The notes beneath the pieces were generated by a model. The model saw only the letters and a program-made list of their open reading frames with translations. It did no database searches and had not been told where the DNA came from. A program made the position numbers and the translations under genes. From Sphaerolaimus hirsutus (lineage: Eukaryota; Nematoda; Chromadorea; Monhysterida; Sphaerolaimidae), in contig OZ038457.1 of assembly GCA_964036195.1 (NCBI GenBank), positions 20,425,147 through 20,489,146 on the forward strand: DNA of 64,000 nt. Reading direction: 5' to 3'. The first letter of the stretch is position 1. Each line of letters starts with the position of its first letter. Shown here one piece after another: positions 55,717-64,000 of the stretch.

Positions 55717-56120
55717 ATAACACAGCAAAAACGACACCGACCGCGGCTAGGATCGTCTTGTCGAGCGGCGACGCGGCGTCCAGCTGTATTTCGTTGGCGC
55801 CGATCGGCCGTTCATACCACATGGCGGCGGGGCGGCGACGCGGCAACGACCAGGGGGCAGTCCCAGACCCTGTAAAATGCCATGTAAAATGTCAAATGTC
55901 ACGCTAAGTGTCAAAAGTCATGTCAAGTGCTTTAACGTACGTTTGCCATTTTGCAGGGCATTTTACATGACTTTTGACACTTTGCGTGACATTTGGCATT
56001 TTACAGGGCATTTTACAGGGTCCGGGATTGGCACCAGACGACGATAGCCTCGGCACAGCCGCATGGCGCGCGTCCACGCCGCCCGCACTTGTAACCGGAC
56101 GCGGGTAGATTGTGTGGAGA
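55717..56120 (-). CDS. Two exons of an unrecognised, possibly membrane, protein
   Basis: Exon 56120-56035 reads SPHNLPASGYKCGRRGRAPC then GCAEAIVVW; the next exon from 55850 reads SLPRRRPAAMWYERPIGANE then LDAASPLDKTILAAVGVV and a hydrophobic end near 55717. Phase 2 is kept across the element 55851-56034. A start at the internal ATG (55822) would give a short N-terminus plus one membrane helix, like 38409 and 41141. The downstream donor is uncertain, and I cannot tell whether it belongs to the pseudokinase gene. Confidence 0.4.
55851..56034 (-). mobile_element. Introner-like MITE with a CTG 3' end
   Basis: Gene strand: ATCGTCGTCTG / GTGCCAATCCCGGACC ... GGGTCTGGGACTGCCCCCTG / GTCGTTGCC. Same structure and length (184 bp) as the pseudokinase introns, with inner ACGTACGTTTGCC. 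It ends in TG instead of AG. Confidence 0.75.
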
Positions 56121-56324
56121 CTAGAGAGTGCCGCGGCTGCGGTGGGCCGGCGGAATTAGTTCGGCGAAACAATGCACTCGAACAAACGTATTTGCGGCAA
56201 AATATTTCTGTAGGTGGAGAGATTTATTTCTAGTAAAATAACAATATCTAAGCACACGCGCCAATACAAGTGAGGGAGGGCAGAACACAACATATTTACG
56301 TTGATGCAGGGCGGGATATTTATA

Positions 56325-56650
56325 AGGCGGTGCACTTGTACGCACAAATGCCTGGCACGCACAAATGCCCGGTACGTACAAAATTGTGCCTGCCACGCAC
56401 ATCTGCCCGGTACGAAATGACATTACATTACATTTTGACCGTGTTTTTCACATCACACTTGTGAGTGAAGTGAAAAAAAGTTGCGCAATGACATTAGTGA
56501 ACTTTTTGTCACTTCACACATATTTGAACATCACTTGAAAAAGTGTCAAGTGAAAAAACGGTGGATAATGGCTATTTTTAACCGTTTTTTTCACTTGACA
56601 CTTTTTCAAGTGATTTTCAGATATCAGTGAAGTGAAAAAGCTGTGCAATA
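56325..56650. repeat. Repeat related to the inverted element at 30610-31080
   Basis: GTACGCACAAATGCCTGG, CACAAATGCCCGGTACGTAC and the AAGTGAAAAAACGGT hairpin are shared with the atlastin intron 14 element; only one outer arm is clear here. Confidence 0.65.
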
Positions 56651-59579
56651 ATGTCATGAATTTTCACCGGCTACTTTTTACTCAACCAAATTTCACTATG
56701 GCAAACTGCCAAGTTTTACCGATCTCACACCTAATCGTTGGATGAGCGACAAAGTAAGGCAACGGAAAAGCGACTACCGATTGAATTCGCAACGCACAAT
56801 GGTGAATTCACCGAAGTGAATATCACAGGTGTACGCTACGTCAATTAAGTTAGCTTTTTTAGCGAATGGCGTTTTTATCAACGCACCAGTAATTAGTTGA
56901 ATGTCTAATTTACACCAAGGGGTCCGAAGTTTTTAGAAGAGATTTTATTTTAGGCGATTTTTAGACTCAGAATTCACACATTTAGATAGAACACAGGGAA
57001 CACACTGAGAGCGAGTTTCTAACCAGCGGCACAAAACCTTCGAAAAAACTCCAAGAAAATGAAACCGAAGCAATTTCGACTGAATCGACCCCTACTCTAA
57101 ATTACGGTACGCTTTTATACGCAACAACATAAGCCAAGTCCAGACAACACTTCCACATACCACGAGAAGCATGCTTACAAACGACTTTACAGACACACGG
57201 AATTTTAAAACGGGCATACCTAAAATTATTCACGGCGTCAGTTTACAGGATACGTCGATCAACTACACAAAAACACAAAGAATTCACGCGCCAAAAATCG
57301 GGTTGGGAACAAGAGCGAGGATAAAAATAGAAAATGAGAAAATGAACGAATGCGACAAGAATAAAAAAAACAGGAAAAACACACGAGATACTGTAAAAAC
57401 CTGTTTTAGCGCGAAAAAAATGGCGGGCGATTCAAATTTTACTCAGCGAACTCTATCGAAATCCCAAAACCACCTCCACGAACGGGGAAACACACAGCAA
57501 TTAGCGAAACAAATAAACACGCGAACAATAATCCCATCAGCAAAAAGAGCGTATAATAAATGAAAATGACGTTGATATCCAAAGCGTAAGAAGCACACGT
57601 ATTATTAATGCACAACGAAAAAATGTCGTAAGTGGGATAATCCATGATAAGATTAGGATACCGGTAAGGCGAATGAAACTAACTTTCACACTGACTGTCA
57701 AGGAAAAAATGAATTACGGTACCTTTTTAAAGACTCTTAGCGGAAATTCTATCAGAGTGATTAAATAAATATGCACTCAAATCAGATCACCTTTACACTT
57801 ATCAAAATATTCGGGGAAAAAACAGGAAAAACAAGCGGCTTATTATTTCATCTCTTTGTATAATAAAGATCAACCACGAAATTTGCATAAATTCCTAAAT
57901 ATCCAAATGTCAAGTTATCAGTTTTCTAGGGGAAAGGGAAATACTAAAAAATCAATCTAGGATTAGGTAGATAAAAAATAACGAAGTTGCAAACGTAAAA
58001 TCAAATAAAAATTAGCATACTCGAGTTTTACCTATTCCCTACCAAACCCAAAGTTAAAATGAATATGAAGTCGGTATAACGCTTAATAGAAATACGAACG
58101 CAAATGATTGGCAACTTGAAAGTTTATAAATTTCAATCTTTGTAGCCTAAGTGCCTGTTTGGATTGCATGACTTTTTGAAGTTTAAAACTAATAAACAAC
58201 AAACTCAAGTGAATCCACTGCCACATGCCGAAACGCAACAGCCATTAACTACCGAAGGCACTTATCACGAAAATGACCACTCTCGCTGCTACACCACTCA
58301 TTCTGCTACCAGAATATTAATTAGTTAGCCACGGCTTTTTTGATCCCATACGCACTGTGCAAAAACCACACCCCGAAAATACCGAACTGCTCAACTCACT
58401 CAAAAATAGGTACACTTGTCACTGTATGGGTGCTTGTTTCGATGATATCGGCGGACTGGGCTGTTCTCACAACAAGCCAAGGGAGTAGGCATTTAGACAT
58501 GCGATCATGCCTGTCGAGTTAGACTCGATTCTTTTAATTACCTCTCATTTTCAACACCAATCATCATCGCACCTCTATAATCAGTGTACCTTTGTAAAAT
58601 CGCTTGTAAATTAACTTTTGTTTCTCAATCCGGAAATGCAGGAATGCACAGTACATACTAGATCAATAGCCGCGACCCTCACGTCAAAAAAATGCAACGA
58701 GAGTTAGTCAAAATTCAACCCATGTGCCCTCAGTTATCACTGACCATTCACGCACTACGACACGTAACTGCAGCGTCACTCTTTTTACTTAAAGAAAATA
58801 ACTGAAACTTTGTTATGCAATCCAAACCGCTAGTAAAAAATTACTTTTAAATTAAACTGTCACAATTAAAATTGTTGCCAATTCACTTGTCTCACTTTCT
58901 TAAAAAAAAAAAAATCTAAACAAATAAAAACAACTATTTACATCACAGCGTCAACTTTGTGTCAGATCCTCAATACCTCCAATCCTTTCCTTGGCCAGAA
59001 AAAACACACATAACACAATGGGACACCGGAAAAACGGAAATGCACGTTGCCACGTTGCCAACGTAGCGCAGCGACGTAGCCGAAAACATCGACGCCACGT
59101 TCGCCCACCGAATCGCCCAAAACCATCGTCGAAGTAGAACTGAAATGTTTAAATTATTGTAAGCTCGGAAGTGTAAACAACCCTCTACACAAATTCATTA
59201 AGTGAACTATATACACATTTATACTTAAAATTTTTGAAATTTTACAATTTTTGGACACCCACTTTTGCTCACAAACTCCACCAGCCATACATTTTACCTC
59301 CCGGCTAAAATCGAAGCACAGCAAAACTATTAAAGAAACGAATTGAACTAAATTCCCGTATTTTGAGAACTATTTTAAACCAATTTTAAATTTGTTGATA
59401 ACCATTACGCATTTTTTCCACACTTTGTTAAGAACACAAAAAAAACTTTTGAACCGGTAAAACTCAATGAAAATTCAATTTTCAATTCAACAAAAGCTCA
59501 ATTCTACTGGTAAAACGTTCGCTCTAACAAAAACAACTAAAAACAAAAACAAAAAAATTCCTGTACACCTAAATTACCA
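56651..59579. other. MITE-poor AT-rich stretch 3' of the helicase ORF
   Basis: Nearly 3 kb without the repeat families that fill the rest of the window. It is probably the 3' untranslated or flanking region of the helicase gene on the minus strand. A 130-codon plus-strand ORF at 57171-57563 has Lys/Asn/Thr-rich composition with no motif, so I do not call it a gene. Confidence 0.45.
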
Positions 59580-62500
59580 TTACTCCGCTTCCATCTCCTC
59601 CTCTGGCTCCAAACCTGCCAAAGTTGGAGTCACTGGCGGGGGCGGACTCTGTTCCTCTTGCGGTGGCGGTGACGCGCCAACTACAACAACCTGAACAGGT
59701 TGCTGCAGCTGCTGTGCGGCCGCTTCCTCAGGCTGCTCCTGCTCATCTTCCTGCATGGGCTCAGCAGACTCATTGGCCTCCTCCTGGATGGCGTCCATTT
59801 CTCTTAGCATCTGTCGGTCTGGGCTCATGGACTGTTGCTGTCGCTCAGCGTCCAACTCGGTGTTCAACTCGCCCGCCATTTGAATTAACTCATCCAATTT
59901 TTCTCCAATAATTGCATTATTGGCCTCTTCAGTATCTGGCTCTGGTTCTTGCTCTTGCCGTTGACCTTCCATTGTCGGTTCCTGCTGTTGAGCACCTTGT
60001 TCACTTTGCTCCTGTTCCACCTCCATCACTTCCTCCTCCTGGTGCGTTTTCTGTTTGTGTGCCGGTACGGGCGGCGCGTGTTCAGACTCCGAGGCCGAAT
60101 CGGTCTCACTACTCGATCCCGATTTTGACGAACCCGACGAAGAACTAGAGGAAGAGGAAGAACTCGACGAGGGAGAGCGACGACGACCGCGATACCGGCG
60201 CCGAGACCGAGAACAACTCGCTTTTTCATCCGCGCGCGGCGGAACTTTCTCCGACGACTCCTCCTCCTGCTCTTCGGGCGGCAACATTTGTACGTCTGGG
60301 GAATCGGGAGCGGGAACGACATCGGCGTCTGGCTGAGGGGACACTCGCTGTTCGCTCACATCCACCTCCTGAACTTCTTCCTGCGGCGGCGGAACCTCAT
60401 TTTCTTCTTCTTCTTGCACGGGCGGAGCGGGTTCTGGCAGATCGACCGGGGCACTTCTCCAGTGGCCCAGAAACCTAGCCAACGGGTCACTCTCCCACAA
60501 ATGTCGCTCGTGGTACGCAAAAACGTGCCCCTTTCCTAATTCCACCGCCACAAAGCGCCAGAAAAATTCAGAATGCAGCACGGTAGCGGCGTTCATGATC
60601 ACAACTCTGGCCGTTTTGGCGCGAGACGTGGCCACGTTGCACCGCTCCGGCATCGCCAAAAAGCCAATTCTGTCCATCACATCGCGCTCGCGCTGCGACG
60701 GGTGTCCAGTAGCGTCCACGCGCGGCGCGCTGCCCCTCACACATGACACAATCACCACGTGCGCTTCACGAGCTTGCGCTCGATCGGCAGTGATGACTTT
60801 TTTCCGCCAAAACGCTGGGGTCGCTAAATAGCCAGGGAAACCCTCACCCCCTAACAACTGCGCCCAGCTCAGTCGCACCAATTCGTCAATCACTCTTCTC
60901 TCCTGCGCGGAATAGAAACACACAATCAGCAGCGAATCGGCGCTTTCTAAATCACTCCACGGAACGACATTCTCGCCCTCGCTGTTCAGCGCCAAAATGA
61001 CAAATTGCTGCACAACGCGCACCACAATGTCCACTTCCGTCAAATTTTTAACAGACACGCCCTCGCTCGTTTCGAAACCCATGTGCACGATCACAGAAGA
61101 CAAAGGCACCTGATCGGCACCGCAAGCCATGAGCGGCAAAGTATCTTGCCACTGGCTGTATTCGTGGAACGCGCGCAATTGGCCATCGTACGCAGCGACT
61201 GAATTCGCTTGAATCAGCGCGTCGTGGCCGCGGAAGACAGTCTCGAGCTTCAGAATTGGGCACAACACACCTTCCACCAACCTATTGATCAGCGATGGAT
61301 CAGGTTTCAGGATCGGAGCGAGCCATGAATGCGGCCTGACCATTCGGGTCAACTGCTTGCTATCGCCAAACAAAAGCACCAAGCCATTGTGGGGGAGTCG
61401 AGCATTTGAAACAGCGCCAAAAATCGCAGTTTCATCCGCCAGAGACGCCTCGTCCACAAATACCGCGGCATATTTCAAAACTTGCAGTCGCTTATCGCGC
61501 GATGAATCCAAGGTCACATGGACTTGGCCTGGCTGCAGCACATTCAACACCACCTTATGCAACCTAGTAGCCACCCTAACGAGGCGTCGCATTTCGCGCT
61601 TGTAAATTTTGCCCCACACCTGGTTGTCATCGACAAAGCCAGCCGCGGCCCCCCACGCCTGCACGCCCTCCTCTTGACCATCGTCCAGCGGCACCAGGTC
61701 ATCCTCGTCGTCTTCGTCGATGGACAAACGAACCAAAGGCAACTGCGACCGAATGGCTTCGAAAATGTCAGCGGGGTGCTGATTGTTCGCGATGATCTCG
61801 TTCAAAGTGTCACAAATATGGCGTTGAGCGGTAAAGCGTTCATAGGCAGTTAGCCAGTGGTCATTCAATCGGATCACATGCATGGGCATGTTCTGCGCGA
61901 TCAAATTCAGCAGCGGCAATTGCTGGAGCGTCATATCGACGTAGCGATCGTCAACTTCCAACAATGGACTCAGCACGCGAATCGCGAAAGCGGCGCGCAC
62001 CTGACAAAAACGCGCATAGCCAGGTGTTTGAAAATTTGGCTTATCATCCATCGCAGTCCACCTCTCCCTATCGCGCAGCAAAACTTCCACGACCGTTTCC
62101 AAATTAGGCAGACCAATGTTTGCCAAACTTTGCAACGACCGTCTGGCAGACTCATCAGCGGCCGAATTCACACTGCAAGTAGTCATTGTGGAGTGGTAAA
62201 GCGCATTTTGGTTTGCATCAGAGGGCAATTCCCTCTTCAGCGGGTTCGGCGGGCCATTTTTCTCGGTAAATTTGAACGCAACCGCGTACGCACACTGACT
62301 TTGCACAGTCGTTTTACCGGAACCGAACGGTGAATCACACATCAACAATAGCGGCGCAGTTTTTCGCACAGACTTGATAACTGACGCAATCACACGCCCC
62401 TGCCCCTCCTGCGGCCGAAAATCACCCTGCTGCGCTTGCAATAAATCTTCGCATGCGCCTCTGCGCACCTCGGCGTACAACCCGTCAGACTCAATTTTGT

Positions 62501-64000
62501 CGAGCGTGCGCTGCCAATCAGTCTCAACTTGGCTCAACTGCTTGTGCAGCACTACCGCCATTTTGACCTGGTCTTCCACAGCGAGCATTCCGGTGTTGCT
62601 CTCGGTTGGCCGGTAGCCACTAGGCCCCATTATGCACAACCGCTCCAAAGTTTCCATGCGGCCATTGTAGCTAGGCGACAAAGCGGAACCGCGCACCATG
62701 TAATCGCAATTAGGCAGCAAATGCGGCGACAGCGCCTGCGGCACCAACACATCCGGCTTGGCGATCAACTGCACCGCCTCGGCAGTGATGTCGGCGCTGA
62801 CCGTGCGTAAATTTATTTGCGGGCGGCCAGTCAAAGCGCGCTCCTCCCCCCGGGGATCAGCTTCGACGATTTGTAGCGACGACATGGGCGAAGTAAAATT
62901 CAACATGTAGCCCTGCGCCTTATTCCTGTGCCACTCGGCCGTGTCACGCATCGCAGCAGCTGGATTCAAATGCACGCGCTCCCACCTAATTATCGCAATT
63001 AATCCCCGCGGCCCATTTTGCCAAGTCACCTGCGCGCGCACCGCTTTCGCCCTAGTCGCAGTGTATCGCAAATGCGCTTCGTGACACACGTTAGCAGCGG
63101 CCAAAAAGATGGAACGAAGCTGCAGCTGAGAGGTGAGGTAATCTCTATTCATTTCGCCCTTCCACTCCATACCAGCCTCGATTTGCCGCGCCGAAAAAAT
63201 ACGCACGCCATACGCATGACCCCAATAAAAGTTGTTGACTTTGCCGGCGTCGTCAAAAGCGTGATATTCTACATGCGCCACACCTAATTGTCCGGCGTGC
63301 GGGTGTATGTCACTTTCCATGACATTTTCGCTGTGCGCAAAAATTAACTTTTCAGGGCCCGGATCCCGCTCGTCGGCGCCTTTGAAGGGGGGTGCACTAA
63401 TGTACCTCGAAGGGGTGAACGCTGCCCTCAAACGCAAGTATCTCCACTTGGCCGGATAAGGATGATATCCTTCGCGATTTTCCTGTCCTCTCTGTGAAAT
63501 TTCCGATGCTGGCTCATCGACGGAGAGGTCAACCTGTCCTTGCGAACAAATAACAACAGGGCGGCCCAAAAACAATGGCATTTGAGCGTCATTTTTCATA
63601 ATTGTGACGCCTCGCAATTCCCAATATTTCGGATTGGCGCTAACCCTACTGATACCAGTCGCGACAAAATGCATGCCGTGGCGGACAAGCGGCAAAAACA
63701 TATCGTAAGCTTCGTTAGTCTCGCGATATTCCTTCAAAATTTTCTGCACCGACCGCTCACGAGCGCGCTCCGCTTTGTTGACCGAATAGGTGAAAAAGGG
63801 ATAAGCCGTTTCCGCCTCCGACCACTCCGGATAACTTTCCAAAAGCGCCTGCGCATCGCCGTCGAAACGAATGTGGCATTGATAACTGGTAGGACGCGGC
63901 TCGTTACCGACGTGAACTCGATCCACTATTCCCGACAACTTCTGGTTGATGACGAATTCAGGACAAGTCGACCGGGCGTTTCGAGGAGGATTGTAGGGCA
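59580..64000 (-). CDS. SF1 (UPF1-like) helicase, intron-free, cut by the right edge
   Basis: The frame is open from the right edge to a stop at 59580-59582, at least 1,470 codons with no intron; the first in-window residues are PYNPPRNARSTCPEF, so the start may lie outside. Counting from 63938, the Walker A CDSPFGSGKTTVQSQ is near residue 540, Walker B FVDEAS near 829, motif III LLFGDSKQL near 857, motif V/VI CVRGSAP and CNVATSRAK near 1100: the order and DEA[ST] box of UPF1/ZNFX1-type helicases that act on RNA. The N-terminal 500 residues match nothing I know. The last 290 residues are acidic and Gln/Glu-rich with a poly-Ser tract (SSSSSSSSSSGSSKSGSS) flanked by RSRRRYRGRRRS. No introner or MITE interrupts it, unlike its neighbours. 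Transfer from another genome or a retroposed origin are possible explanations. Confidence 0.88.
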   Translation of the reverse strand, partial: PYNPPRNARSTCPEFVINQKLSGIVDRVHVGNEPRPTSYQCHIRFDGDAQALLESYPEWSEAETAYPFFTYSVNKAERARERSVQKILKEYRETNEAYDMFLPLVRHGMHFVATGISRVSANPKYWELRGVTIMKNDAQMPLFLGRPVVICSQGQVDLSVDEPASEISQRGQENREGYHPYPAKWRYLRLRAAFTPSRYISAPPFKGADERDPGPEKLIFAHSENVMESDIHPHAGQLGVAHVEYHAFDDAGKVNNFYWGHAYGVRIFSARQIEAGMEWKGEMNRDYLTSQLQLRSIFLAAANVCHEAHLRYTATRAKAVRAQVTWQNGPRGLIAIIRWERVHLNPAAAMRDTAEWHRNKAQGYMLNFTSPMSSLQIVEADPRGEERALTGRPQINLRTVSADITAEAVQLIAKPDVLVPQALSPHLLPNCDYMVRGSALSPSYNGRMETLERLCIMGPSGYRPTESNTGMLAVEDQVKMAVVLHKQLSQVETDWQRTLDKIESDGLYAEVRRGACEDLLQAQQGDFRPQEGQGRVIASVIKSVRKTAPLLLMCDSPFGSGKTTVQSQCAYAVAFKFTEKNGPPNPLKRELPSDANQNALYHSTMTTCSVNSAADESARRSLQSLANIGLPNLETVVEVLLRDRERWTAMDDKPNFQTPGYARFCQVRAAFAIRVLSPLLEVDDRYVDMTLQQLPLLNLIAQNMPMHVIRLNDHWLTAYERFTAQRHICDTLNEIIANNQHPADIFEAIRSQLPLVRLSIDEDDEDDLVPLDDGQEEGVQAWGAAAGFVDDNQVWGKIYKREMRRLVRVATRLHKVVLNVLQPGQVHVTLDSSRDKRLQVLKYAAVFVDEASLADETAIFGAVSNARLPHNGLVLLFGDSKQLTRMVRPHSWLAPILKPDPSLINRLVEGVLCPILKLETVFRGHDALIQANSVAAYDGQLRAFHEYSQWQDTLPLMACGADQVPLSSVIVHMGFETSEGVSVKNLTEVDIVVRVVQQFVILALNSEGENVVPWSDLESADSLLIVCFYSAQERRVIDELVRLSWAQLLGGEGFPGYLATPAFWRKKVITADRAQAREAHVVIVSCVRGSAPRVDATGHPSQRERDVMDRIGFLAMPERCNVATSRAKTARVVIMNAATVLHSEFFWRFVAVELGKGHVFAYHERHLWESDPLARFLGHWRSAPVDLPEPAPPVQEEEENEVPPPQEEVQEVDVSEQRVSPQPDADVVPAPDSPDVQMLPPEEQEEESSEKVPPRADEKASCSRSRRRYRGRRRSPSSSSSSSSSSSSGSSKSGSSSETDSASESEHAPPVPAHKQKTHQEEEVMEVEQEQSEQGAQQQEPTMEGQRQEQEPEPDTEEANNAIIGEKLDELIQMAGELNTELDAERQQQSMSPDRQMLREMDAIQEEANESAEPMQEDEQEQPEEAAAQQLQQPVQVVVVGASPPPQEEQSPPPPVTPTLAGLEPEEEMEAE

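Noticed and set aside
57171-57563. 130-codon plus-strand ORF
   Set aside because: Lys/Asn/Thr-rich composition expected from A-rich DNA, with no motif; it lies in the probable 3' region of the helicase gene.

Overview
This window is nuclear DNA from an animal. It carries single-copy metazoan genes (atlastin, synaptobrevin, tRNA-dihydrouridine synthase 3, a receptor-tyrosine-kinase-like pseudokinase) cut by GT-AG introns. Exons are GC-rich; introns and spacers are AT-rich and packed with small non-autonomous DNA transposons (MITEs). I cannot name the species; an invertebrate is likely. All splice models were read by eye from conserved protein, donor/acceptor signals and phase agreement. No transcript evidence was available.

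Layout. 1-3.4 kb: repeats, probably an intron of or flank to DUS3. 3.4-8.0 kb (-): DUS3L, nine exons located, C-terminal tail not found. 8.5-9.6 kb (-): complete three-exon gene for a 180-residue membrane protein of unknown function. 10.4-15.9 kb (-): ten-exon BOD1/SHG1-domain-like gene, 630 residues. 18.3-31.5 kb (+): complete 15-exon atlastin, 637 residues, with a four-exon secreted-protein gene on the opposite strand inside its fourth intron. 34.5-36.6 kb (-): 3' part of an unrecognised gene. 38.4-39.7 and 41.1-42.3 kb (+): tandem paralogues encoding small single-pass membrane proteins. 45.1-47.9 kb (+): synaptobrevin. 49.5-52.5 kb (-): membrane-anchored pseudokinase. 55.7-56.1 kb (-): two exons of an unrecognised gene. 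59.6-64.0 kb (-): intron-free SF1 (UPF1-like) helicase ORF with an acidic/serine tail, running off the right edge.

Transposon landscape. Nine insertions have exact 8-bp target duplications, and several of these have TAGGG- or CAGGG-type termini, which is hAT-like. Three are nested inside older elements. The most interesting element is a family of about 120-195 bp (ends GTGCCAGTCCCAGAC and GTCTGGGACTGCCCCC plus CAG or CTG) whose ends coincide with splice sites. In the two paralogues each copy has one such intron at a position where the other copy has continuous coding sequence. The pseudokinase gene has at least two more canonical cases, and two further copies would have to be removed at a CTG instead of an AG to keep the frame. 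These look like introners, MITEs that make new introns on insertion.
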